Below, piece by piece: positions 9,988 to 17,736 of a stretch of DNA of 64,000 nt. The translations under genes and the position numbers were made by a program. Positions within the stretch are counted from its first letter, which is position 1. Each line of letters starts with the position of its first letter. Origin of the DNA: an uncultured Bacteroides sp. (lineage in GTDB: Bacteria > Bacteroidota > Bacteroidia > Bacteroidales > Bacteroidaceae); the NCBI RefSeq assembly GCF_958445495.1, contig NZ_CAUCSQ010000011.1, positions 46,497 through 110,496 on the forward strand. Direction: 5' to 3'. The notes beneath the pieces were generated by a model. The model was given only the letters and a program-made list of their open reading frames with translations. It did no database searches and was not told the DNA's origin.

Positions 9988-10509
9988 TTATCTGTCGGAT
10001 AAGAACTTTTTAAGTCCTTGTCGGATAGAGCCTAGCCCGAAATCTTCCGGATTGATGTCGGAGAGAGGCAAGAAGAAAGAATCCGAGACATCATCCATGG
10101 CGGAGAAACGGCTCGTGTCTTCTACCGTGCAAAGAAAGAACATGTCGAGCGTATGGACCGGAAAACCGGAATAGATGTAGATATTGGGGAGTGTGAACTG
10201 GTAGACGGCTTTTTTTACTTTCAGTCCCGTTTCTTCCAGCACTTCCCTGGCAACGCCTTCTTCGCCTGTCTCGTTCATATCTATGAATCCGCCGGGAAGG
10301 TCGAGAGTCCCTTTGGCGGGTTCTTTGGCGCGCCGGCAAACGAGCAGTTCGTCCTTTTCATTCAAGATGAGTGCCACAGTGGCGGAAGAGGGGTTGAAAT
10401 AATAGACAAACCCGCAATCGGCACACTTTTTAGATTTTTCGTTATTGACTTCGAAATGGGATGAACCGCATTCGGGGCAATATAGGAACTGGGCAAGAGG
10501 GTGTTTCAT
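9988..10509 (-). CDS. NUDIX hydrolase with N-terminal zinc ribbon
   Basis: 173 residues from the ATG at 10509. An upstream ATG at 10539 would lie at the predicted transcription start and is rejected. An N-terminal zinc ribbon (YCPECG near 12, CADCGF near 30) precedes a NUDIX fold with the box beginning GGFIDMNETGEEGVAREVLEETG, which carries the REVLEE metal-binding core. This layout resembles NADH-pyrophosphatase (NudC)-like and ADP-ribose-type NUDIX enzymes, but the substrate cannot be assigned. It stands alone, far from the ADP-ribosylglycohydrolase locus. Confidence 0.88.
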   Translation of the reverse strand: MKHPLAQFLYCPECGSSHFEVNNEKSKKCADCGFVYYFNPSSATVALILNEKDELLVCRRAKEPAKGTLDLPGGFIDMNETGEEGVAREVLEETGLKVKKAVYQFTLPNIYIYSGFPVHTLDMFFLCTVEDTSRFSAMDDVSDSFFLPLSDINPEDFGLGSIRQGLKKFLSDR

Positions 10510-10543
10510 AATCGTATATATTTCCAGGTTTTTGTTCATGCGG

Positions 10544-10551
10544 CAAAGTTA
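10544..10551 (-). promoter_or_regulatory. -7 element for the NUDIX gene
   Basis: Minus-strand TAACTTTG fits TAnnTTTG. It predicts transcription starting near 10537, which supports translation from the ATG at 10509 and not from the one at 10539. No convincing -33 box is present. Confidence 0.45.
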
Positions 10552-10884
10552 TAAAAAAACAAGATTGGGCAGGTAAAAAGAGCGAAGAATGCAGCTAAAT
10601 GTTATGTTTGTTTTAAAGTCTGGGAAGAAAGCGGTGCGGAGGATACGGAAAATAAAAGAATGCCGGAAGCGGTCGGCGGTAAATATAAGTGCGGATTCTC
10701 CGTTTCCCAAAGTAAAAGCGGGAGCGTCGGAATTTCCTTGCGGTGTTAATGCCTGCTTTCTTGTACGGGAAAAGAGCCGGACTTGTACCGGACTTCCATG
10801 TAATGAGTACAAGACTTGGCTGGAGGAAGTACTTGAGTTGTCCGGGTGGTGTACAACAAAGGAGTCCGGGATATACAGGTTTTT

Positions 10885-10947
10885 CCCTTCACCTTTCACT
10901 ATCCTTTATCCATCGGCATTAGCGGGTGAAGGGGGGGCGTTCACCCG
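10885..10947 (+). repeat. Left arm of a long inverted repeat pair
   Basis: About 63 bases starting CCCTTCACCTTTCAC and containing CTTTATCCATCGGCATTAGC and a self-pairing CGGGTGAA...TTCACCCG. The same sequence returns in reverse orientation at 11163-11226 with only a few changes. The arm alone can fold, as REP-type palindromic repeats do. Confidence 0.85.
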
Positions 10948-11162
10948 TGTTTCATCATAAATAGAGGCAGTGTCGTTTGCGTAAACGAATACATCGTTTA
11001 TTTTATTTGTGCGGCGTTTTAAAAAACATCACGATATTTTTTTTTGAATGATTGGATAGAAAATGATGTGTTGCCCGGCATCGTTATTCCGGTAACAGGC
11101 AAGTCGAACGCGCGCTGATATCCGGTGTCTGTTTCCGGATAGGCAAGCGGGTGGCGTGAATA

Positions 11163-11226
11163 GCGGGTGAAAGCTTGCCCTTCACCCGCTAATGCCGATG
11201 GATAAAGGGGTGTGAAAGGTGAAGGG
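11163..11226 (-). repeat. Right arm of the long inverted repeat pair
   Basis: Reverse complement of the arm at 10885-10947: GCGGGTGAA...TTCACCCGC hairpin, then GCTAATGCCGATGGATAAAG, ending GTGAAAGGTGAAGGG. The arms bound a 342-base unit with a 215-base centre of no coding content. Confidence 0.85.
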
Positions 11227-11298
11227 CTATTCATGTATTTCCATTATCCTGTTATAAATTTCATCTATTACCGCATAGAATTATTCGATTGGACTTTT

Positions 11299-11331
11299 TT
11301 TGCAAAAACGGCTCTTTCGCTTTTATCTTTG
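11299..11331 (+). promoter_or_regulatory. ahpC promoter
   Basis: TTTG at 11299-11302 and TATCTTTG at 11324-11331 are 21 bases apart, a full Bacteroides sigma-ABfr promoter. The predicted start near 11338 leaves a leader of about 70 bases. OxyR control is expected for this gene in Bacteroides, but I did not identify an operator. Confidence 0.75.
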
Positions 11332-11409
11332 TATCGGAAACGAGAAACAAAACGTAGTTTCCGATGTTATAAGTCAAATCAATTAATAACAATAAAAAGC
11401 AAAAAGATT

Positions 11410-11976
11410 ATGGAACCGATTTTAAATTCTCAACTTCCTGAATTCAGTGTTCAGGCTTTTCACAACGGAGCTTTCAAGACTGTAACCAACAATGACCTGA
11501 AAGGTAAATGGGCGATTCTTTTCTTCTATCCTGCCGACTTTACTTTCGTATGTCCTACTGAATTGGTGGATATGGCTGAAAAGTACGACCAGTTCAAAGC
11601 GATGGGTGTAGAAATCTATTCGGTAAGTACTGACTCTCATTTCGTGCACAAAGCCTGGCATGATACTTCTGAAAGTATTCGCAAGATTCAATATCCGATG
11701 TTGGCAGACCCGACTGGCGCTTTGAGCCGTGCACTGGGTGTATATATCGAAGAAGAGGGTATGGCTTATCGCGGTACATTCGTTGTCAATCCGGAAGGAA
11801 AGATTAAAGTGGTGGAACTGAATGACAACAATATCGGCCGTGACGCGAGCGAGTTGCTCCGAAAGGTAGAAGCCGCACAGTTTGTAGCCAGCCACGACGG
11901 GGAAGTCTGCCCGGCTAAATGGAAGAAGGGTGAGTCTACCCTGAAACCGAGTATCGACCTGGTAGGTAAGATTTGA
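11410..11976 (+). CDS. ahpC: Alkyl hydroperoxide reductase subunit C (2-Cys peroxiredoxin)
   Basis: 188 residues, the usual AhpC length, from the ATG at 11410; frames opening further upstream precede the promoter. It reduces hydrogen peroxide and organic hydroperoxides in the cytoplasm. The peroxidatic Cys48 sits in FTFVCPTEL and the resolving Cys167 in DGEVCPAKW, so it is a typical 2-Cys enzyme. It is recharged by AhpF, encoded 80 bases downstream. It has a strong promoter of its own and a hairpin before ahpF that should give much more AhpC than AhpF. Confidence 0.97.
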   Translation: MEPILNSQLPEFSVQAFHNGAFKTVTNNDLKGKWAILFFYPADFTFVCPTELVDMAEKYDQFKAMGVEIYSVSTDSHFVHKAWHDTSESIRKIQYPMLADPTGALSRALGVYIEEEGMAYRGTFVVNPEGKIKVVELNDNNIGRDASELLRKVEAAQFVASHDGEVCPAKWKKGESTLKPSIDLVGKI

Positions 11977-11998
11977 TAGAACTTGATAATGATGACGG

Positions 11999-12035
11999 AA
12001 GGCCGGTAACGGGAAACGCTGCCGGCCTTTCTTTT
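11999..12035 (+). terminator. Attenuating terminator between ahpC and ahpF
   Basis: AAGGCCGG and CCGGCCTT form a GC-rich stem around a 14-base loop, followed by TTCTTTTC. It lies between the ahpC stop and the ahpF ribosome binding site, so it should let only part of the transcripts continue into ahpF. Confidence 0.8.
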
Positions 12036-12056
12036 CAAAAAATGAAAGGAGGAGGT

Positions 12057-13607
12057 ATGTTGGATTCTGCATTAAAAGAACAATTGAAAGGTATCTTTGC
12101 CGGGTTAGAGGCGAATTTTACTTTTGATATATCGGTGTCGTCCGGCCACGAGAATAGGACTGAGTTATTGGAATTGCTGGGGGATGTGGCAGATTGTTCC
12201 GGTCACATTGCTTGTGTAGTGAATGAAGGGAGCGGTTTGAAGTTTACCCTGCTGAAAAACGGAAACCGTACGGGAATCACTTTCCGAGGCATTCCCAACG
12301 GGCATGAGTTCACTTCGCTGTTGCTGGCTATCCTGAATTTGGACGGCAAAGGAAAGAATTTCCCCGATGAGGCGGTCTGCAACCGGGTGAAGGCATTAAA
12401 GGGACCGGTACATTTGGTAACTTATGTTTCGTTGACTTGTACGAACTGCCCTGACGTGGTGCAGGCTTTGAATGCGATGGCTACGCTGAATCCTTCCATT
12501 ACCCATGAAATGGTGGACGGTGCGCTTTATCAAGATGAGGTGGAGGCGTTGAAAATACAGGGAGTGCCTTCCGTCTTTGCGGACGGGAAGCTGCTTCATG
12601 TGGGACGCGGCGAATTCGGTGAGTTGCTGGCGAAACTGGAGGAGCAATACGGTATTGACGAAACTAAAGCGGAAGTGGAAGTGAAGGAGTATGACGTGAT
12701 TGTAGCCGGCGGGGGGCCCGCGGGAGTATCGGCTGCCATTTATTCCGCCCGTAAAGGATTGCGTGTGGCTGTTATTGCCGAGCGTGTTGGCGGTCAGGTG
12801 AAAGAAACAGTTGGTATCGAGAATTTAATTTCCGTGCCTGAGACAACGGGGAATGAGCTTGCCGGCAATCTGAAGACTCATTTATTGCGTTATCCCGTAG
12901 ATTTGCTTGAACACCGCAAGGTGGAGAAAGTGGAAATCTTGGGTAAACAAAAGCTTGTCACTACTTCCGTCGGTGAGAAGTTCCTGGCTCCGGCTCTGAT
13001 TATTGCGACCGGTGCAAGTTGGCGCAAGCTGAACGTTCCGGGAGAAGCGGAGTATATAGGTCGCGGTGTCGCTTTCTGCCCGCACTGTGACGGTCCGTTT
13101 TATAAGGGGAAGCATGTGGCGGTGGTCGGCGGCGGAAATTCCGGTATCGAAGCGGCTATCGATTTGGCGGGTATCTGCTCTAAAGTAACAGTGTTTGAGT
13201 TTATGGATGAACTGAAGGCGGACAATGTGCTTCAGGAACGGCTTAAATCATTGCCGAACGTCGAAGTGTTTGTCAGTTCTCAAACTACGGAGGCGGTAGG
13301 AAACGGCGATAAATTGACTGGTCTGCGCATCAAAGACCGTAAAACGGAAGAGGAACGCTTTGTGGAGCTGGATGGGGTTTTTGTACAAATCGGGCTTTCT
13401 GCAAATAGTGACGTGTTCCGTGAAGTGGTGGAGACCAATCGTCCGGGCGAGATTGTGGTTGATGCTCATTGCCGCACGAATGTGCCGGGTATCTATGCAG
13501 CCGGAGATGTCTCGACAGTACCTTATAAACAGATTATCATCTCTATGGGGGAGGGAGCGAAGGCGGCGCTTTCTGCATTTGACGATAGAGTGCGCGGGGT
13601 TATCTGA
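12057..13607 (+). CDS. ahpF: Alkyl hydroperoxide reductase subunit F
   Basis: 516 residues from the ATG at 12057, chosen because AAAGGAGGAGG lies just before it; the frame stays open further upstream but lacks such a site. It is an NADH-dependent flavoprotein that re-reduces AhpC. The N-terminal domain has two thioredoxin folds with the redox pair Cys128/Cys131 (CTNC). Then follow an FAD-binding GGGPAGVSAA near 225, the thioredoxin-reductase-type pair Cys341/Cys344 (CPHC), and an NADH-binding VVGGGNSGIEAA. Residue numbers match E. coli AhpF closely. All four redox cysteines are present, so it should be active. Confidence 0.96.
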   Translation: MLDSALKEQLKGIFAGLEANFTFDISVSSGHENRTELLELLGDVADCSGHIACVVNEGSGLKFTLLKNGNRTGITFRGIPNGHEFTSLLLAILNLDGKGKNFPDEAVCNRVKALKGPVHLVTYVSLTCTNCPDVVQALNAMATLNPSITHEMVDGALYQDEVEALKIQGVPSVFADGKLLHVGRGEFGELLAKLEEQYGIDETKAEVEVKEYDVIVAGGGPAGVSAAIYSARKGLRVAVIAERVGGQVKETVGIENLISVPETTGNELAGNLKTHLLRYPVDLLEHRKVEKVEILGKQKLVTTSVGEKFLAPALIIATGASWRKLNVPGEAEYIGRGVAFCPHCDGPFYKGKHVAVVGGGNSGIEAAIDLAGICSKVTVFEFMDELKADNVLQERLKSLPNVEVFVSSQTTEAVGNGDKLTGLRIKDRKTEEERFVELDGVFVQIGLSANSDVFREVVETNRPGEIVVDAHCRTNVPGIYAAGDVSTVPYKQIIISMGEGAKAALSAFDDRVRGVI

Positions 13608-13671
13608 CGCATTCGGATATAACATGCCGGAAAGGTTGGTAATAAAAGCTGTAAAGGTATCGACGCATATC

Positions 13672-13702
13672 TTTGCGGCTTTTTGTTTTTTTCATACCTT
13701 TG
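13672..13702 (+). promoter_or_regulatory. Promoter of the EEP/phosphatase fusion gene
   Basis: TTTG at 13672-13675, 19 bases, then TACCTTTG at 13695-13702 form a canonical Bacteroides promoter. The start near 13709 leaves a short leader before the ATG at 13727. Confidence 0.7.
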
Positions 13703-13726
13703 AGGCGCTTAACATTAACCCCCGAA

Positions 13727-15562
13727 ATGAAAAACATGAAAAAGGTTCTTTTATTGGTTTCTGCCGTTTTATTTATTTTACCGGTACAGGCTCAGCGTAC
13801 GTTGAGGTTGATGACCTATAACATCAGGAATGCGAATGGCATGGATGATGTTTGTAATTTCCAGCGTGTAGCTAATGTGATAAACAATGCTTTTCCCGAT
13901 GTCGTAGCCATACAGGAAGTGGATAGCATGACGGAGAGGAGCGGCCGGAAGTATGTGTTGGGTGAAATAGCCGAGCGTACACAGATGCACGCTTATTTTG
14001 CGCCTGCCATAGATTTTGACGGTGGAAAATATGGTATCGGGCTGTTGACCAGGCAAGTGCCGGTACGTCTGCAGACTGTTGCCTTGCCGGGAAGGGAGGA
14101 AGCCCGTGCTTTGATTTTGGCTGAATTTGAAGAGTATGTTTACTGTTGTACTCATTTGTCATTGACCGAGGAGGACCGTATGAAGTCATTGGAACTCGTG
14201 AAATCATTCACCTCTTCTTATAAGAAGCCTCTGTTCCTGGCGGGGGATATGAATGCCGAACCTGAATCTGGCTTTATAAAGGAGTTGCAAAAGGATTTTC
14301 GAATACTTTCTAATCTTAAGCAGCACACTTATCCGGCTTCCGGGCCTAAGGAAACATTGGATTATATTGCGGCTTTGAAATCGGGAGCGGAGGGTTTCGC
14401 TCTTATATCCGCCAGGGTATTGGATGAGCCTGTGGCTTCCGACCATCGTCCTGTGCTTGTGGAGTTGCGTACTGCCGAGAAAGCGGAGAGAATATTCCGT
14501 ATGAAGCCTTATTTGCAGAATCCGGTAGGTAATGGGATTACGGTGATGTGGGAAACTTCTGTTCCCGCATATTGCTGGGTGGAGTATGGTGCGGATACTA
14601 CGCGGTTGGAACGGGCGCGCACCATTGTGGACGGACAAGTGGTTTGCAACAATAAACTGCATAAAATCCGTATTGACGGCTTGCAGCCCGGCCGGAAATA
14701 TTATTATCGTGTATGTTCGCAGGAAATATTGCTTTATCAGGCTTACAAAAAGGTGTTCGGAAATACCGCCCGGTCGGAATTCAGCGAGTTTACCCTTCCG
14801 GAGGCGGATACGGATTCTTTCACCGCCATTGTTTTCAATGATTTGCACCAGCACACGGAGACTTTCCGCGCTTTGTGCAGGCAAATACGGGATGTCGATT
14901 ATGACTTTGTTGTGTTCAACGGTGACTGTGTAGACGACCCTGTGGACCGCGAACAAGCTACCGCTTTTATCAGTGAGCTGACCGAGGGTGTCCATGGCGA
15001 CTGCATCCCGACGTTCTTTATACGCGGTAATCATGAGATACGGAATGCTTATTCTATCGGTCTGCGCAACCATTTCGATTATGTAGGAGGGAAGACTTAC
15101 GGCTCTTTCAACTGGGGAAATACCCGTATCGTGATGCTCGACTGCGGAGAAGACAAACAGGATTCCCACTGGGTATATTACGACCTGAATGATTTTACCC
15201 GGCTGCGGAATGAACAAGTGGATTTCCTGAAAGAAGAACTTTCTGCCAAAGCATTCAGGAGAGCAAAGAAACGTGTGCTTATCCATCATATTCCGCTTTA
15301 TGGCAATGATGGGGTGAACCTTTGTGCAGGGTTATGGACTAAGTTATTGGAGAAAGCACCTTTCAATGTCAGTCTGAATGCGCATACGCATAGTTATGCT
15401 TTTCATCCGAAGGGTGAGCTGGGGAATAATTATCCGGTCATTATCGGGGGAGGTTATAAAATGGATAGTGCGACGGTGATGGTTCTGGAAAAAAAGAAGG
15501 ATGAATTGAGGATTAGGGTGTTGAATGCAGAAGGGGAGGTATTGCTGGATATTGTAGTCTGA
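13727..15562 (+). CDS. Exported EEP-family hydrolase fused to a calcineurin-like phosphatase
   Basis: 611 residues from the ATG at 13727, just downstream of a good promoter. A signal peptide (MKKVLLLVSAVLFILPVQAQ) is followed by an endonuclease/exonuclease/phosphatase fold at about 25-255 (LMTYNIRNANG, VVAIQEVD, GDMNAEP, SDHRPVLV). Next is a fibronectin-like linker as in purple acid phosphatases (MWETSVPAYCWVEYG), then a metallophosphatase at about 365-600 with DLHQH, NGDCVDD, RGNHE, HHIPLYG and AHTHSY. The usual G before HxH is replaced by A. Both active sites look intact, so it may cleave a phosphodiester and then a phosphomonoester in the periplasm. The substrate could be nucleic acid, lipid or sugar phosphate. 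Confidence 0.87.
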   Translation: MKNMKKVLLLVSAVLFILPVQAQRTLRLMTYNIRNANGMDDVCNFQRVANVINNAFPDVVAIQEVDSMTERSGRKYVLGEIAERTQMHAYFAPAIDFDGGKYGIGLLTRQVPVRLQTVALPGREEARALILAEFEEYVYCCTHLSLTEEDRMKSLELVKSFTSSYKKPLFLAGDMNAEPESGFIKELQKDFRILSNLKQHTYPASGPKETLDYIAALKSGAEGFALISARVLDEPVASDHRPVLVELRTAEKAERIFRMKPYLQNPVGNGITVMWETSVPAYCWVEYGADTTRLERARTIVDGQVVCNNKLHKIRIDGLQPGRKYYYRVCSQEILLYQAYKKVFGNTARSEFSEFTLPEADTDSFTAIVFNDLHQHTETFRALCRQIRDVDYDFVVFNGDCVDDPVDREQATAFISELTEGVHGDCIPTFFIRGNHEIRNAYSIGLRNHFDYVGGKTYGSFNWGNTRIVMLDCGEDKQDSHWVYYDLNDFTRLRNEQVDFLKEELSAKAFRRAKKRVLIHHIPLYGNDGVNLCAGLWTKLLEKAPFNVSLNAHTHSYAFHPKGELGNNYPVIIGGGYKMDSATVMVLEKKKDELRIRVLNAEGEVLLDIVV

Positions 15563-15598
15563 ATATGAATTAAAATTTATCGGTAAAACCGTATCAGA

Positions 15599-15639
15599 TA
15601 ACAGCCATAGGACAATGATTCATTGTCCTATGGCTGTTA
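15599..15639. terminator. Perfect 19-bp hairpin between convergent genes
   Basis: TAACAGCCATAGGACAATG pairs perfectly with its complement across a 3-base loop. It lies between the fusion gene and the oppositely oriented lipoprotein gene, so it can terminate both. The T run after it is poor, hence the pairing carries most of the evidence. Confidence 0.75.
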
Positions 15640-15708
15640 CGTATTTATATAAAAATGTTAGGGGCCGGTTTGCTTTGAAAATGCTTTTGTCCTTTCGTCA
15701 AGATGGTG

Positions 15709-16686
15709 TTATTCTGCGGAGTATGTATAATAGAATTTTTCTATACTTCCATCATAATTTTTGCTTTCCTCTTTGATACAACTGTTTTCATCATATTCAA
15801 ATGTGTAAGTTGAGGCGATGGACGAATGTTGCCAGCCGCTACTTGTATGGCAATTGGCCGAAGCTTTTCCGAAGAGGCCTGTTTCGACCAGCCAACGGCT
15901 TGGGCCGCTTTCTTCTGCATAAATGCAATGTGCCCCGCCGACATTGGGTACGGCTGAATAGGTCTGTACCTTAAATTGTTCTACTCCGTCAGAGAATCTG
16001 GTCCATTGTATGATATTGCCGTTCTCTATTGTAATGTTAGATACAATATTGCCGTTCTTTTCCGCTTTTGTCATGTAGCCGTCCTCGTCATAGGTGTATT
16101 CGTATGTATTTGAACCATCTGTAAAAGTAGCGACATAGCCCTGGCTATTTAATGTCATGGTATATGCGTTTTTGCCTGTCACTGTGACATTGTTTCCTTC
16201 GTAAGTAAAGATCCATTCTCTATCTAGTTCTCCTTCATATAACCTGTAGACACGTTTAACTGTGCCGTTGTCATTATATTCATAATACCATTTGTCCCAG
16301 TCGTCCGCAAAAGTGGCTATTCGGTAGACTGTTACTTCAGAAGTCGTTGTAAAAGTGATTTCTGCGTATTCTGAATCTTTAAAATAGAGCGAGCCGGTTT
16401 TTGAGGCTTTCACTTTGAATGTGTAACTTTTCTCTGGTTCCAAACCTGTCAATTGAATTGTGTTCTGGTCGGTGCTTTGTTCGCTTCCGTTGTTCAGACT
16501 GTAAATATAAGCGGTTGCGTTTCCTACTGCCTTCCATGTAATAACGGCTGAGTTTTCTTTTACATCGGGAACGGAGACTTCCGGTGTGTCCAGTACATTT
16601 GTACCGGGATGATTGTCATCGTCACCGCAAGCAACCGTACCTAGTACGACTGCCAGCATAGCTAGTAAATAAAAATACTTTTTCAT
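15709..16686 (-). CDS. Surface lipoprotein with fibronectin type III and YD-like repeats
   Basis: 325 residues. The signal ends in a lipobox with Cys20 (GTVAC) followed directly by GDDDN, the acidic export signal that sends Bacteroides lipoproteins to the cell surface. Residues about 35-118 form a fibronectin type III domain (ENSAVITWKAV, GLEPEKSYTFKVKA). The rest has short tyrosine/aspartate repeats (YEYNDNG, YEYTYDEDGYMTKAEKNG, YTFEYDENS) like YD/RHS-type or DUF4595-type repeats. It is the last gene of the ribokinase-led run, 24 bases after the transporter. A role in binding the locus substrate is plausible but unproven. Confidence 0.7.
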   Translation of the reverse strand: MKKYFYLLAMLAVVLGTVACGDDDNHPGTNVLDTPEVSVPDVKENSAVITWKAVGNATAYIYSLNNGSEQSTDQNTIQLTGLEPEKSYTFKVKASKTGSLYFKDSEYAEITFTTTSEVTVYRIATFADDWDKWYYEYNDNGTVKRVYRLYEGELDREWIFTYEGNNVTVTGKNAYTMTLNSQGYVATFTDGSNTYEYTYDEDGYMTKAEKNGNIVSNITIENGNIIQWTRFSDGVEQFKVQTYSAVPNVGGAHCIYAEESGPSRWLVETGLFGKASANCHTSSGWQHSSIASTYTFEYDENSCIKEESKNYDGSIEKFYYTYSAE

Positions 16687-16710
16687 GTTGTTTTATTTAA
16701 GGTTGATAAT

Positions 16711-17718
16711 TTAGTTCCCGGCAACTACTATCAGGGCCAAACCGGTTAGGAAGAAGATGAACATCAAGGACAATAATTGGTTGACGGATTTGGTAGAGCC
16801 TTTGAATTCTTTCCAGATGAATACTCCCCAGATAGCGGCGATAAGCGGTGCGCCTTGTCCTAATGCGTAAGACACTGCCGGACCGGCTTCGCCGGATGCG
16901 ATGTAGCTAAATGCGGAACCAAGTCCCCATATCGCTCCGCCAAACATTCCGCATATATGGGTTTTCGCATTTCCTTTAAAATACTCGGAGTAGCTGACTT
17001 TTCCCCCAATAAAAGGGTATTTCATTACTAATGTGTTGAAGATAAAGTTGCTTAGCAATACGCCGATTGAAAAGACAAAGATGGCAGAATAAGGAGTCAT
17101 CATTCCTACAGCGGGAGAATTGAAATTTTCCACGTCCATGCCTTTCACTACGAACCTATAGAATAGAGACATCAGTACGCCGGCAATTAATGCGATAATA
17201 ATTCCTTTTTGGTTGTTTTTCTTGTTCTCTTCACCCTTTTGCATTTTTCCGGAGGCTACTCCGTTACAAATGATAGCCGTGACAATGAGAGCTACGCCGC
17301 CGAATAAAAGAATAGGATTGCCGGAGGGAATTCCCAGATAATTGACGATTACCCCTAATACCAATGCGATACCGACTCCTAAAGGAAAGGCTACTGACAT
17401 ACCTGCCAGAGAAATGGAAGCTGAAAGAAGGATATTTGAAGCATTAAATATCACACCGCCCAAGATGATCCAGCCGATGCTGTCTCCTGATGCTTGCCTT
17501 AAATCTTCCAAGAATGGGCGTCCGGTATCTCCGTAGCTGCCCATCGTGAAGCCTAGTAGGATTGTGAACAATACCATTCCAATCACATAATCCCAATAAA
17601 AAAGTTCATAACGCCAATTTTTGGAAACTAGTTTTTGGGTATTACCCCAAGAACCCCAACAAATCATGGTTACGATGCAGAATATAACTGCCAATAAATA
17701 ACTGTTTACTGTGAACAT
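16711..17718 (-). CDS. GRP/RhaT-type sugar transporter (drug/metabolite transporter superfamily)
   Basis: 335 residues with ten predicted membrane helices, for example LLAVIFCIVTMICWGSWGN, FPLGVGIALVLGVIVNYLG, IIIALIAGVLMSLFYRFVV and LMFIFFLTGLALIVV. The GSWGNTQKL opening, the basic NKKNNQKG loop in the middle and AVSYALGQGAPLIAAIWG near the end fit the glucose/ribose porter and rhamnose-symporter group. As the only inner-membrane permease in an operon with ribokinase, it most likely brings ribose or a ribosyl product into the cytoplasm. It lies 18 bases downstream of an esterase gene. The substrate is inferred from context only. Confidence 0.82.
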   Translation of the reverse strand: MFTVNSYLLAVIFCIVTMICWGSWGNTQKLVSKNWRYELFYWDYVIGMVLFTILLGFTMGSYGDTGRPFLEDLRQASGDSIGWIILGGVIFNASNILLSASISLAGMSVAFPLGVGIALVLGVIVNYLGIPSGNPILLFGGVALIVTAIICNGVASGKMQKGEENKKNNQKGIIIALIAGVLMSLFYRFVVKGMDVENFNSPAVGMMTPYSAIFVFSIGVLLSNFIFNTLVMKYPFIGGKVSYSEYFKGNAKTHICGMFGGAIWGLGSAFSYIASGEAGPAVSYALGQGAPLIAAIWGVFIWKEFKGSTKSVNQLLSLMFIFFLTGLALIVVAGN

Positions 17719-17736
17719 ACTATTAGTCTTTAATTA

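Larger units (their letters stand above)
10552..11298. other. Gene-free stretch carrying an inverted-repeat element
   Basis: About 750 bases between the NUDIX gene and the ahpC promoter with no convincing gene. Short open frames here merely run through the repeats. The left third has no recognisable content. The right part, 10885-11226, is a segment bounded by two inverted arms described separately. Confidence 0.6.

Noticed and set aside
9988..10509. NUDIX hydrolase as an ADP-ribose-processing part of the ribosyl locus
   Set aside because: It is more than 5 kb away, separately transcribed, and its zinc ribbon plus NUDIX layout is too general to name ADP-ribose as substrate.
10549..11234. Short open frames in the inverted-repeat region
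   Set aside because: They run straight through the repeat arms (giving the same peptide from both), have no ribosome sites and no family resemblance.
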